The notes under the pieces: generated by a model | What the model saw: the letters and a program-made list of their open reading frames with translations, nothing else | Database searches by the model: none | What the model was told of the DNA's origin: nothing | Translations under genes and position numbers: made by a program | Assembly: GCF_900167345.1 (NCBI RefSeq) | Contig: NZ_FUXB01000012.1 | Span: 1 to 64,000, forward strand | Direction: 5' to 3' | Source: Vibrio cincinnatiensis DSM 19608 | Lineage (GTDB): Bacteria; Pseudomonadota; Gammaproteobacteria; Enterobacterales; Vibrionaceae | DNA length: 64,000 nt | Shown here: positions 36,651 to 45,922 of the stretch, piece by piece | Layout: each line of letters opens with the position of its first letter | Position numbering within the stretch: the stretch's first letter is position 1

Positions 36651-37326
36651 GCTCATAACCTTGCCAAGGGAGTAAGTCGATTAAATGAGACAGCACCAGA
36701 GCTAAATGACGCAGAAATAAGGTATCCATACAAGGTTGAAAATGCCCACCATCACGGCTCGCAAAGGCCAAAATCCCTTGTGGCTGAGAAGCGCCTAGCG
36801 GCAGAATCACATAAGAGCCCATTTCTGGCGTCAAGCTACGCTCACCAAACAGTTGTTGACGATCGGCCTGTCGCAAACGCCCTAAATAAGCAGACTTACC
36901 ATTGAAGTGATTGGTGGCAAAGCGCTGCCATTGCTCTTGTGTCATTGCATACTCACTCATCGGCGAGCCAATCAAACGCACATAGGCCGTTAACCCAAGC
37001 CGTTGCGCTGTGCCTTCAATGGCTCGGAAAACCTCGCTCAAACCACTGCACTGCAACACTTTTTCTTGCAACGCCATAAATTCATGGAAGGTTCGATCAT
37101 TATTCGCCGCGAGCGACATCAACGTCGTGATTTCTTCTTCTAATTCCTCAATACGTTGCCGTTGTCGAGCCATCTGGATATGGACAAGGGAAACCGCTCC
37201 CGCATCGGAACGAGGCAATGACAATGACTCAACCAACTGAGGGTAGTGGAGAAAAAAATCAGGGTGATCTCGTAAATACTCGGCCACCACTTCAGCGGTC
37301 AGAGCATCAGCCTGTTGTTGTAACAA
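36622..37326 (-). CDS. DUF484 family protein (YigA-like)
   Basis: This 234-residue protein has a short helical N terminus ([22 protein letters not shown]), a coiled coil ([16 protein letters not shown]) and a GAF-like C-terminal domain (about residues 85-220). This matches the DUF484 family found between dapF and xerC. No function is established. The start appears to be TTG (37324-37326) with AAGGA 6 nt upstream. Confidence 0.85.
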   Translation of the reverse strand: MLQQQADALTAEVVAEYLRDHPDFFLHYPQLVESLSLPRSDAGAVSLVHIQMARQRQRIEELEEEITTLMSLAANNDRTFHEFMALQEKVLQCSGLSEVFRAIEGTAQRLGLTAYVRLIGSPMSEYAMTQEQWQRFATNHFNGKSAYLGRLRQADRQQLFGERSLTPEMGSYVILPLGASQPQGILAFASRDGGHFQPCMDTLFLRHLALVLSHLIDLLPWQGYEHERIHSPSA

Positions 37327-37340
37327 AACACATCCTTAAT

Positions 37341-38171
37341 TTAGCAAGATAATTGACCATCAAACACATGAGTAGCAGGCCCAGTCATATACAAAGGTTT
37401 ACCCGGACCTTGCCAGCGGATCTCTAAATGCCCACCGGGCAGTTGAACGGTTACGGTATGGTCTAAAATACCTTGAACAATACCAACCGCAACCGCCGCA
37501 CAAGCTCCACTGCCGCATGCTTGAGTTTCCCCCGAACCTCGTTCATAAACACGAAGTTTAATGTGTTGGCGATCGATCACTTGCATAAAACCCGCATTAA
37601 CCCGCTCGGGAAAGCGCTCATGAGATTCCAGTAAAGGCCCTAACGTTTGAACATCTGCCGTCGTCACATCTTCAACGACGGTGACAACATGCGGGTTCCC
37701 CATGCTGACCGCCCCACAAAATAAGGTTTGCTCATCAACACGCATGATGTACGTTTTTTCTGCCTGTTTGGCGCGAAATGGAATCTTGCTCGGTTCAAAC
37801 TCCGGCTCACCCATATTGACCGTAATTTGATCATCTTCCTCAATGGAAAGAATAATTTTGCCTTTTTTAGTGCTAACACTGAGTTGATATTTATTGGTCA
37901 ACCCTTTCATTCGCACAAAACGGGCAAAACAACGAGCCCCATTACCGCACTGTTCAACTTCACTACCATCCGCATTGAAAATGCGGTAGTGGAAATCCGT
38001 TTCGGGATCATAAGGCGCTTCCACCACCAACAGTTGATCGAAGCCAACGCCAGTATGACGATTCGCCAAACGCCGAATCAGCTCTGGAGAGAAGAAAACG
38101 TTCTGGGTAATGCAGTCCACGACCATAAAATCATTACCCAAACCGTGCATTTTAGAAAAATGGAAATGCAT
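37341..38171 (-). CDS. dapF: Diaminopimelate epimerase DapF
   Basis: DapF converts LL- to meso-diaminopimelate for lysine and peptidoglycan. The 276-residue protein has the two catalytic cysteines in [13 protein letters not shown] and [14 protein letters not shown], and starts with the family motif [15 protein letters not shown]. It follows lysA by 11 bp and precedes DUF484 in the lptM-lysA-dapF-DUF484-xerC-yigB order. Confidence 0.97.
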   Translation of the reverse strand: MHFHFSKMHGLGNDFMVVDCITQNVFFSPELIRRLANRHTGVGFDQLLVVEAPYDPETDFHYRIFNADGSEVEQCGNGARCFARFVRMKGLTNKYQLSVSTKKGKIILSIEEDDQITVNMGEPEFEPSKIPFRAKQAEKTYIMRVDEQTLFCGAVSMGNPHVVTVVEDVTTADVQTLGPLLESHERFPERVNAGFMQVIDRQHIKLRVYERGSGETQACGSGACAAVAVGIVQGILDHTVTVQLPGGHLEIRWQGPGKPLYMTGPATHVFDGQLSC

Positions 38172-38182
38172 AAGGAATCACT

Positions 38183-39436
38183 TTACTCTGGCAAAAGACT
38201 TTCCAAGGCCCACAGGCTGGAAAGAGGTTCACGCTGACGAACGAGGTAGGTTTTGTCACCATCCACCATCACCTCTGCCGCGCGAGTTCGGGTATTGTAG
38301 TTAGACGACATCGCAAAGCCATAAGCACCTGCCGAGCGTACCGCCAACAGATCGCCTTGCTCTAACACTAAGCGACGATCTTTCCCTAAGAAATCCCCCG
38401 TTTCACACACAGGCCCCACCAAATCATAAGCAACCGCCTCTCCTGTACGAGGTGAAACAGGCACGATATTTTGCCAGGCTTGATACAGAGCTGGGCGCAT
38501 CAAATCATTCATCGCCGCATCAATAATGGCAAAGTTTTTATGTTCGGTATGCTTAAGAAACTCTACCCGTGTGAGCAACACTCCCGCATTGGCGGCAATC
38601 GATCGCCCAGGTTCAAAAATCAACTCTAAGTGCTGATGATTCTCTAAACGCGCCAACAGTGCTTTAGCATAGTCTGATGGTTGAGGGGGTTGCTCATCTC
38701 GGTAAACAACGCCAAGCCCACCGCCGACATCAAGATGCTGAATCGTAATGCCTTCGGCTTGCAATGAATCAATTAAAGCCAATAGACGATCGGCCGCATC
38801 GATAAAAGGGGTTATTTCCGTCAATTGTGAGCCGATATGGCAGTCAATACCACGCACATCAATATGGGGTAAACTTTGCGCTAAACGGTAAACATCCGGC
38901 GCACGTTCAAACGCAATACCAAATTTATTATCACGTAACCCAGTAGAAATATAAGGGTGTGTTTTTGCATCCACATCAGGATTAATACGTAAAGAAACGG
39001 GCGCTTTGACACCCAGCTCTCCCGCCACTTCATTCAGTCGCGCGAGCTCTGGCTCTGATTCAACATTAAAACACTTAATGTTCAGTGTTAATGCTCGTTT
39101 CATCTCTTGGGCTGTTTTACCTACCCCAGAGAAAACCACTTTACTGGGATCGCCACCCGCAGCGATAACGCGCTCCAGTTCACCACCAGAGACAATATCA
39201 AATCCCGATCCTAACCGGGCTAAGGTATTGAGCACACCTAAGTTAGAGTTGGCTTTGACGGCGTAGCAAACCAAATGAGGATGCCCAGCCAAAGAACGGT
39301 CAAAGGCATGCCAGTGTCGTTCTAATGTGGCTCTAGAATAGACATAAAGTGGGGTGCCGTATTGCTCAGCCAAATGGGACAAAGCAACGTTTTCTGCCCA
39401 CAGTTGACCATCTTCCTGATAATTGAAGTAATCCAA
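38183..39436 (-). CDS. lysA: Diaminopimelate decarboxylase LysA
   Basis: LysA is a PLP enzyme that makes lysine from meso-diaminopimelate. The 417-residue protein has the PLP lysine in CYAVKANSN, HIGSQLTE, the GGGLGV glycine loop, EPGRSI and the C-terminal CETGDFL active-site cysteine. The start is TTG (39434-39436) with AAGGG upstream; the MDYFNYQEDG N terminus is what I recall for Vibrio LysA. It lies 29 bp after lptM. Confidence 0.96.
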   Translation of the reverse strand: MDYFNYQEDGQLWAENVALSHLAEQYGTPLYVYSRATLERHWHAFDRSLAGHPHLVCYAVKANSNLGVLNTLARLGSGFDIVSGGELERVIAAGGDPSKVVFSGVGKTAQEMKRALTLNIKCFNVESEPELARLNEVAGELGVKAPVSLRINPDVDAKTHPYISTGLRDNKFGIAFERAPDVYRLAQSLPHIDVRGIDCHIGSQLTEITPFIDAADRLLALIDSLQAEGITIQHLDVGGGLGVVYRDEQPPQPSDYAKALLARLENHQHLELIFEPGRSIAANAGVLLTRVEFLKHTEHKNFAIIDAAMNDLMRPALYQAWQNIVPVSPRTGEAVAYDLVGPVCETGDFLGKDRRLVLEQGDLLAVRSAGAYGFAMSSNYNTRTRAAEVMVDGDKTYLVRQREPLSSLWALESLLPE

Positions 39437-39465
39437 AATTCTTTCCCTTAATCTAATTCTTAAAT

Positions 39466-39582
39466 CTACTGACTTTGTTCACTCTGCTGAGCATCATCAG
39501 GCAAGTATAATGGGCCAGTTTGTCCACACCCTGCTAAAGCGAGTACAGACAACAAAAACAGTGCGGTGACGGACTTTTTCAT
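39466..39582 (-). CDS. lptM: Small lipoprotein LptM (YifL)
   Basis: This 38-residue lipoprotein has a signal sequence ending in the lipobox LALAGC, followed by the family signature GQTGPLYLP. In E. coli LptM (YifL) helps the LptD-LptE lipopolysaccharide translocon mature. The ATG at 39580-39582 starts MKKSVTAL; the frame is open further upstream, but that part overlaps the cyaY promoter and is not conserved. It is the first gene of the lysA-dapF unit. Confidence 0.9.
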   Translation of the reverse strand: MKKSVTALFLLSVLALAGCGQTGPLYLPDDAQQSEQSQ

Positions 39583-39657
39583 TTTGCATATCGTGATTAT
39601 TGAATCAATGCCTCCTATAATCGCACCACAATCAAGAAAAGCAATAGGATAGATAAG

Positions 39658-39972
39658 ATGAACGATACTGAATTTCATCAACAAGCGGATAGTCAGATGC
39701 AACGCATTGAACAAGCCATTGATGAGGCTGGGGCCGATATTGATTATGAAACATCCGGTAACGTCATGACGTTAGAGTTTGATGACCGCAGCCAAATTAT
39801 TATTAACCGCCAAGAACCCATGAAAGAGATTTGGTTAGCCTCAAAATCTGGCGGGTTTCATTTCCAGTGGAAAGAGGAGCAGTGGATTTGCTCTAAAACT
39901 GGAGTCGAGCTACTGGAAATGGTAAAGCAAGAATGCGAAAAACACGCCGATGAAATAATAGATTGGCAATAA
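39658..39972 (+). CDS. cyaY: Frataxin-like iron protein CyaY
   Basis: CyaY binds iron and regulates IscS-dependent Fe-S cluster assembly. The 104-residue protein has an acidic first helix (FHQQADSQMQRIEQAIDEAG) and the conserved beta-sheet motif EIWLASKSGGFHF. The length matches E. coli CyaY. It is divergent from lptM and convergent with cyaA, the usual enterobacterial arrangement. Confidence 0.96.
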   Translation: MNDTEFHQQADSQMQRIEQAIDEAGADIDYETSGNVMTLEFDDRSQIIINRQEPMKEIWLASKSGGFHFQWKEEQWICSKTGVELLEMVKQECEKHADEIIDWQ

Positions 39973-40000
39973 CGAAGGCCTTAACCCACAACGATCACCA

Positions 40001-40026
40001 AAAGAGCACAGCGGTGCTCTTTTTAG
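40001..40026. terminator. Bidirectional terminator, cyaY / cyaA
   Basis: A stem AAAGAGCAC / GTGCTCTTT has a short loop and T tracts on both strands. It lies 29 bp after cyaY and just before the cyaA stop. Confidence 0.85.
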
Positions 40027-40037
40027 TGCCCATCAGC

Positions 40038-42569
40038 TTAATAGCCATTCACCGCTTTAGACGGGCGAGAATACAGCGCGGAGTCATTACGGTAAGGCAC
40101 CACATAGCTTTCACCCTCTTCTGGATGGATGATCTGATAATACTGTGGCAAGTTAAAATTAATCAGTTTAGAGGCGATTTGGTTATCATCCCGCACCGAG
40201 GTGTAAAAACTATTTACACTGGCAATCATCTCATCTTTTTCACCACTAAACTGGTGATATACCTCTATCCGGTTTGCTTCATCCAACACATAAATATTAA
40301 AGCCTTTTTCGGTGTCTTCGAAAAAGAACTGCACAAGCCCTTCACTGGCAAACCCATCCACCACTTCTGGCAATTGGTAATCCTGCTCTCTATCTAACAT
40401 CAGCAGTGGTGAGCCTTTCAGCTTATTACTGCTGATGCTGCGATAAAAATCGACCGAATTTTCTAACCGCTGTACCGAAACGCCTCGCCGTTCAAAAAAC
40501 AGCCCGTACATCTGTTTACCGATTCGTAATGCTTTAAAGCGACGACGTTTTTCTTGTTCAACCGGTTTAAGGCGTAAATCAATGCACTCGGCTAAGAGCT
40601 GATAGATCAGATTACGCATAACACCGCGTAAGTTTTTGCTATAACAAAACACATCCACCGATTCTGGTGGTAAAGCGTCTTGATGCATTTTGCCTAAGAT
40701 GGTCTTTAACGCATCCAATATTGCGGTTTCCCCTTTAAAATGCAGGGTTCGCACTTCTTGCCATGAATTACGATAAACCAGATCGACACTGCCAACCAAA
40801 CACTGTTGCTCACAGCCAAAACTAAAAATATCCAGCGTTTTTAAATCCACTTTTAACGATTTTCCGGCCAGTTGCACGGTCGGATCATTTTCAAAGTTAA
40901 TAAACATCGCTAGTTGGCTAATTTCACAAGGGCTGGCCAGCGCCATCATGGTTGGGCGACGTTTATGAAGAGAGAAAGTATTACGTAAATCACTCACCAT
41001 CTGATAAAACTTATCAATGTCTAAGTGCGCACCGCGAACCACCGAATGTAAATTCGTCGACTCGGTGATCAACCCATTAAAAAAAGCCCAAGCCACCAAT
41101 TTACTCAAATATTCGTTACGCTCTAGATAACGCTGACTGAACATTCGTTTTGCAACTGGAGGCTGTTTATAGAGATACCAGCCAGAAGGGTTCACACGCC
41201 CAGTCGGAACCTCAATAAAGGTTAAATCCGCTTCATGCAGATCCGGTGAAATTTGGGGATTTAATAAGGTGACCTTACCCGGCAGAACCTCAAACGCCGC
41301 ATACAGCTTACGCGCTAATATCGAGATATCCTGCGGGCTGATAGCCGAGGTAATATCATGACGGCGGGCAAATTGAATCAGGTTGCGATAACTCAGCATT
41401 AAAGCATCAAGTAAGGCATGATGCACAATTTTGACTTGCTCTACTTTCCAATGGCGACGGTTATCTAATTCTTGCAACAACGTCGAATCCCATTTCCACT
41501 CATGCACCATATGCCCTAATGCTTCGCGTCGCCACGCTACTGAATCGGCTTGAGGTTCACGTGATAATTTTTCATGGGTTTTCAGATAAAAACAGCGGCG
41601 CACGAGATCCAGACGAGCGTGATCACCAATCTGAAGCAGATAGCGAGTCACTTTTTTAAGCATCAAGTAATACGCGTCCATCCCATACAAATCCGGCTCA
41701 TGGGCAAAAAAACGGCGTTTAGTATCAATACTTAATAGTTGAGTATGTGGGTACTCCCACGAATAGGCTTCTAACAGGGTGGCTTTAAGTACCGATTTAT
41801 AGGGTGAATCGATACTCTTATATAACTGCCATAAATTGGCACCAAAATACTCTTCGGCTGGAATACGATTTAAACGACCAAAGTCGATCCACTGAGAGCA
41901 GTCAATGTATTGATTGGCACACAACTGATCAACATACTCGTCGTAACACTCTTCCATCTCTGGTGGCACTATTTGCCATAGTAAACGCTTACCGGCCAAA
42001 CGAACCGCCGAGCGATAAAACTCGTCTAACAATAGAAGATGCTGGGAGGAACCACAGTTTTCACCGGTCATTTTATCGGAACGGTTATGCCGAAAACGCT
42101 GCTCATCCATAATAAAGAAGTTAGCTTCAATACCTTGGCTTTTTGCCCAATCGGTAATCAGCAAACACTTATTACTTAAATTTTCTCGATCATCACACTC
42201 CATTGAGGCTGATACACACACCCAAATATCTAAATCACTGGATGAGCTTTGTCCGATGGATGATGTACTCCCCATGGTGTAGAGCCCTAAAATCATTGGC
42301 TGTTTGGGGGAGTGAAGCGGCTGACCTAACGCCAGTTCGGTATCTTCGACTAATTGCTGTTGAACCGCATTCATCTCAAAACAGTGAATACCATGGGGAA
42401 CTTGCTGATCTAAATAGCCAGGAATTAACGGATGGTTGTAGTGCAGAAGCGCAGGAATCAGCTGAAAAACACGCTGACCTTGTAAATCCATAAGCGCCAG
42501 CGCCCGCTCAGTGCGTTGCCGGTTCAGATTGTCTAATCGTTGAATTAAGGTCGTTGTGTAAGCCTGCAA
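40038..42569 (-). CDS. cyaA: Class I adenylate cyclase CyaA
   Basis: CyaA makes cAMP and is controlled by the glucose phosphotransferase system. The 843-residue protein has the nucleotidyltransferase motif GSTSSIGQSSSSDLDIW (about residues 102-118) in the N-terminal catalytic half, and a large C-terminal regulatory half. The start is TTG (42567-42569) with AAGGA 8 nt upstream. The non-ATG start is shared with E. coli cyaA, where UUG is known to limit expression. Confidence 0.96.
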   Translation of the reverse strand: MQAYTTTLIQRLDNLNRQRTERALALMDLQGQRVFQLIPALLHYNHPLIPGYLDQQVPHGIHCFEMNAVQQQLVEDTELALGQPLHSPKQPMILGLYTMGSTSSIGQSSSSDLDIWVCVSASMECDDRENLSNKCLLITDWAKSQGIEANFFIMDEQRFRHNRSDKMTGENCGSSQHLLLLDEFYRSAVRLAGKRLLWQIVPPEMEECYDEYVDQLCANQYIDCSQWIDFGRLNRIPAEEYFGANLWQLYKSIDSPYKSVLKATLLEAYSWEYPHTQLLSIDTKRRFFAHEPDLYGMDAYYLMLKKVTRYLLQIGDHARLDLVRRCFYLKTHEKLSREPQADSVAWRREALGHMVHEWKWDSTLLQELDNRRHWKVEQVKIVHHALLDALMLSYRNLIQFARRHDITSAISPQDISILARKLYAAFEVLPGKVTLLNPQISPDLHEADLTFIEVPTGRVNPSGWYLYKQPPVAKRMFSQRYLERNEYLSKLVAWAFFNGLITESTNLHSVVRGAHLDIDKFYQMVSDLRNTFSLHKRRPTMMALASPCEISQLAMFINFENDPTVQLAGKSLKVDLKTLDIFSFGCEQQCLVGSVDLVYRNSWQEVRTLHFKGETAILDALKTILGKMHQDALPPESVDVFCYSKNLRGVMRNLIYQLLAECIDLRLKPVEQEKRRRFKALRIGKQMYGLFFERRGVSVQRLENSVDFYRSISSNKLKGSPLLMLDREQDYQLPEVVDGFASEGLVQFFFEDTEKGFNIYVLDEANRIEVYHQFSGEKDEMIASVNSFYTSVRDDNQIASKLINFNLPQYYQIIHPEEGESYVVPYRNDSALYSRPSKAVNGY

Positions 42570-42864
42570 GGTTGGTTCCTTGGTTGAAACATTAATGCGC
42601 GCTTTGGTTATGTTTCACGCGAAAGCGCCAACAAAACGTGATCAATTTAACACTTTAATCGAGTTTGGTAAAGCTATCTGCCCTTGCCAGTCGACTAAAG
42701 TTGTATCGCCATGAAGAAATCAGCATGTTAACGAACTTTCGCCCCATGATAGCGTTATTCCGTCTTATTTTCCGGCTATTCCACCAAACTATATACTCAA
42801 GCAAAGCAAAGACGCTAGTGCTTCTTTTGAAGTGAAAGAGGCTCTTACTCAGCCACTCTTCAAA

Positions 42865-42880
42865 CGAGAGGACAATCACA
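42865..42880 (-). promoter_or_regulatory. Candidate CRP site between cyaA and hemC
   Basis: On the minus strand, TGTGA-N6-TCTCG matches 8 of 10 bases of the CRP half-sites. E. coli CRP represses cyaA from a site in the equivalent intergenic region. Here it lies about 300 bp before the cyaA start and 120 bp before hemC. Confidence 0.35.
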
Positions 42881-43000
42881 TTATTTTAGCGAATATTCAT
42901 TGATGTAATGGCAAAATCGTCTATGAACAATCTAGTAGTAATACTTTCTCTCCCACAATGTTACGATACTAATCCTGTTGACTGTTTTTATGGGATGATT

Positions 43001-43939
43001 ATGACCACCACAACGCCAATTCGTATCGCTACTCGTCAAAGCCCACTCGCCTTATGGCAAGCTCATTTTGTCAAAGACGCCTTACAAGCAGCGCATCCTG
43101 GGCTTGAAGTAGAGCTGGTTACTATGGTCACCCGTGGAGATGTCTTGCTCGATACCCCTCTTGCAAAAGTTGGTGGCAAAGGCCTATTTGTCAAAGAGCT
43201 GGAATTAGCCATGCTTGAAAATCGTGCTGATTTAGCCGTTCATTCAATGAAGGATGTTCCCGTCGATTTCCCGGAAGGATTAGGCTTAGTCACCATTTGT
43301 GAACGTGAAGATCCTCGAGATGCTTTTGTCTCTAACCGCTATTCATCCCTTGATGAACTTCCTCATGGTGCCGTTGTGGGCACGTGCAGCTTGCGCCGTC
43401 AATGTCAGATCAAAGAAGCACGGCCTGACATTCTTATCAAAGATCTACGCGGTAATGTCGGCACTCGGTTAGCAAAACTGGATGCCGGAGAATTTGATGC
43501 TATCGTACTGGCTGCGGCTGGGCTCAAACGCTTAAAACTGGAAGAGCGCATTGCCCGCTTTCTAGAACCCGAACAATCGCTTCCTGCCGTTGGGCAAGGA
43601 GCCGTTGGTATTGAGTGCCGTCTAGACGATCAACGCTTACTAACGCTGCTTGAGCCACTCAACCATGCCGATACGGCTGATCGCGTCCGCTGCGAACGCG
43701 CCATGAACTTAACCTTACAGGGTGGGTGCCAAGTCCCCATTGGTAGTTATACCGTTTTAGAAAATGAAGAAATTTGGCTGCGAGCTTTAGTGGGGGAACC
43801 GGACGGTTCACACATTATCCGTGGTGAAATTCGCGGCCCTCGTCAACAAGCAGAACAGTTAGGTATTGAACTTGCCAATCAACTGCTTGACCAAGGAGCG
43901 CGGGAAATCTTAACTAAGCTGTATTCTGAACACGAGTAA
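43001..43939 (+). CDS. hemC: Hydroxymethylbilane synthase HemC
   Basis: HemC polymerises four porphobilinogens in haem synthesis. The 312-residue protein has the N-terminal [14 protein letters not shown], the active-site KDVPVDFP and the dipyrromethane cofactor cysteine in [11 protein letters not shown] chose the ATG at 43001 (MTTTTPIRI); an open frame from 42908 would add 31 unconserved residues. It is the first gene of hemCDXY and is divergent from cyaA, as in enterobacteria. Confidence 0.96.
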   Translation: MTTTTPIRIATRQSPLALWQAHFVKDALQAAHPGLEVELVTMVTRGDVLLDTPLAKVGGKGLFVKELELAMLENRADLAVHSMKDVPVDFPEGLGLVTICEREDPRDAFVSNRYSSLDELPHGAVVGTCSLRRQCQIKEARPDILIKDLRGNVGTRLAKLDAGEFDAIVLAAAGLKRLKLEERIARFLEPEQSLPAVGQGAVGIECRLDDQRLLTLLEPLNHADTADRVRCERAMNLTLQGGCQVPIGSYTVLENEEIWLRALVGEPDGSHIIRGEIRGPRQQAEQLGIELANQLLDQGAREILTKLYSEHE

Positions 43940-43942
43940 GCC

Positions 43943-44671
43943 ATGGCAATATTGGTCACGCGTCCCGGTGAAGACGGCATTGAACTTTGCCAAGCCTTAA
44001 CTCAACGGGGATATAACGCACTTCATCATCCATTAATTACCATTGCTGAAGGCCACGAACTGACACAACTCCGTACAGAACTGGCTCAGTACGATATGAT
44101 GATGGCGGTGAGCCAACCGGCGGTGAATCTGACCCAACAATACCTTCAATCACAAGGGCTGTCTTGGCCAACGGGTGCGATTTATCTTGCCATTGGTCAA
44201 AAAACCGCACAAGTTTTAAGCAAGGCATGCCAACAACCAGTACACTACCCAGAGATCAGCGACAGTGAGCATTTCTTGGAACTGCCTGTTTTGCAGGAAG
44301 TTAGCCAAAAACGTATGGTCATTCTGCGGGGCAATGGTGGGCGGGAGCTAATTTCTACAACCCTTACCCAGCGGGGAGCACAGGTCTGTTGTCGAGAAGT
44401 CTATCGTCGTATTGAACTGCCGTTTCATGCACAAGAGACCTTACCACGTTGGCAACAAGCTAAGGTGGATACTTTGGTGATCACCAGCCTCCATCAACTG
44501 ACGTTTTTTATGTCGCAATTGACCGCCCATGCAAAAGATTGGGCCTATCAACAGCGTCTACTGGTACCCAGTGAACGCATTGGCCGCGAAGCTCACGCTT
44601 TAGGCTTTCAACATATCGTGATAACAGGAAGTGCAGCAAACCACGATCTCGTGGCGGCTCTCCAGCCTTAA
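43943..44671 (+). CDS. hemD: Uroporphyrinogen-III synthase HemD
   Basis: HemD cyclises hydroxymethylbilane to uroporphyrinogen III with inversion of ring D. The 242-residue protein is weakly conserved, as usual for this family. It has the N-terminal LVTRPGEDG, IGQKTAQVL in the linker region and LVITSLHQLTFF in domain 2. It starts 3 bp after hemC and 15 bp before hemX, so it is within one operon. Confidence 0.94.
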   Translation: MAILVTRPGEDGIELCQALTQRGYNALHHPLITIAEGHELTQLRTELAQYDMMMAVSQPAVNLTQQYLQSQGLSWPTGAIYLAIGQKTAQVLSKACQQPVHYPEISDSEHFLELPVLQEVSQKRMVILRGNGGRELISTTLTQRGAQVCCREVYRRIELPFHAQETLPRWQQAKVDTLVITSLHQLTFFMSQLTAHAKDWAYQQRLLVPSERIGREAHALGFQHIVITGSAANHDLVAALQP

Positions 44672-44686
44672 CACAGGACTCTAGCC

Positions 44687-45922
44687 ATGACAGATAAAAA
44701 AAATAATCCACCGCAGGAACCTGAAAAAATAGCACCAGCCCTCTCGGCGTCCTCTGATGTCTCACCCCAATCGGAGAAAAAAAAACAGGAACAGGAAAAA
44801 GTGGCCTCTTCCACTTCTTCCACTTCTTCCACTTCGCCATCGAAACCCAAAAATCCGCCATCGTCTCAGCCTACGTCGGCCAAATCTTCGACTCAGCGAG
44901 GCACAAAATTAGCCACCATTGCCATCGTGCTAACGATTTTATTCAGCGGTGGCCTTACTTTGCATTTTCAACAGCAACAAACCTTATATCAAGCTCAGTT
45001 GGATGCACTACGTACAGAGCTTAATCAAGCTCGCCAAGGCTTGCGAACCGATCTCGATACAGCCAAACAAGATGCGATCAATGCGGCCACAGAAATAGCC
45101 AATCGCTCAGAAGTGGAGCTTAGCCAACAGCACAAAAGTATCGAAAGTTTACAATTAGCGGTGGCGGATATCACAGGACGCCGCCCTAACGATTGGCTCC
45201 TCGCTGAAGCGGATTATTTGGTGAAATTAGCCGGTCGTAAATTATTCCTAGAACAAGATGCGGAAAGTGCCACTTTACTGATGGAAAGCGCCGATCAACG
45301 CATTGCTGAACTTAATGACCCCAGCTTAACGCCATTGCGCAAAGCCATGGCCCATGATATTACCCAACTGAAAGCGATTCCTTTCATTGATAAAGATGGG
45401 CTCGTGTTAACACTGATCAGCTTGCAACAATGGGTTGACCAACTACCACTAGCGAATGCCATTCTTCCTGAAACAGCACAAGCCGAGCAAGTCTCTGTTT
45501 CAAAAGACATTGCCGATTGGCAAAGTAATTTAATGTCCTCATTAAAGGCATTTGGTGAGAATTTTATTACTTTCCGAGTCCGAGACGGACAAGCGGTTCC
45601 TTTACTTTCTCCCCAACAGCACTTTTACCTACGAGAAAATCTCAAAGCGAAGTTAGAAACCGCTATCAAAGCGGTTTATGGTGAGCAACAAGAGGTGTAT
45701 CACACCACTCTGACCACAGCAAAACAATGGTCAGAGATGTTCTTTAACTTACAAGACCATCAGGTAAAAACCTTTAATCAAAGCCTCACCACGCTGGCAG
45801 ACAAGAAGATTGAAGTCATTTACCCACAGACTCTTGCCAGCCAACAACCCTTGGCAGATGTGATTCGTGAACGTTTACGCCGCTCTGTCTCCACCATGAC
45901 AACGAAGGAGGAGGCCCAATGA
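44687..45922 (+). CDS. hemX: HemX-like membrane protein
   Basis: This 411-residue protein has a long charged, Ser/Thr/Pro-rich cytoplasmic N terminus (residues 1-68), one membrane helix (about 70-87) and a coiled-coil periplasmic part. It is called uroporphyrin-III C-methyltransferase in many databases, but no methyltransferase fold is visible and enzymatic activity is doubtful. The N terminus contains a nine-A run and three near-identical Ser-Ser-Thr units. It overlaps hemY by 4 bp (ATGA). Confidence 0.88.
   Translation: MTDKKNNPPQEPEKIAPALSASSDVSPQSEKKKQEQEKVASSTSSTSSTSPSKPKNPPSSQPTSAKSSTQRGTKLATIAIVLTILFSGGLTLHFQQQQTLYQAQLDALRTELNQARQGLRTDLDTAKQDAINAATEIANRSEVELSQQHKSIESLQLAVADITGRRPNDWLLAEADYLVKLAGRKLFLEQDAESATLLMESADQRIAELNDPSLTPLRKAMAHDITQLKAIPFIDKDGLVLTLISLQQWVDQLPLANAILPETAQAEQVSVSKDIADWQSNLMSSLKAFGENFITFRVRDGQAVPLLSPQQHFYLRENLKAKLETAIKAVYGEQQEVYHTTLTTAKQWSEMFFNLQDHQVKTFNQSLTTLADKKIEVIYPQTLASQQPLADVIRERLRRSVSTMTTKEEAQ

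Noticed and set aside
37728..38237. 169-codon frame antisense to dapF and lysA
   Set aside because: It is opposite strongly conserved coding sequence; long antisense frames are expected there by codon bias.
42655..42879. 74-codon minus-strand frame between cyaA and hemC
   Set aside because: It covers the expected promoter region, starts at a poor codon without a ribosome site, and resembles no family.
44508..44861. 117-codon minus-strand frame over hemD and hemX
   Set aside because: It is a shadow of the repetitive, low-complexity start of hemX; both plus-strand genes are well supported.
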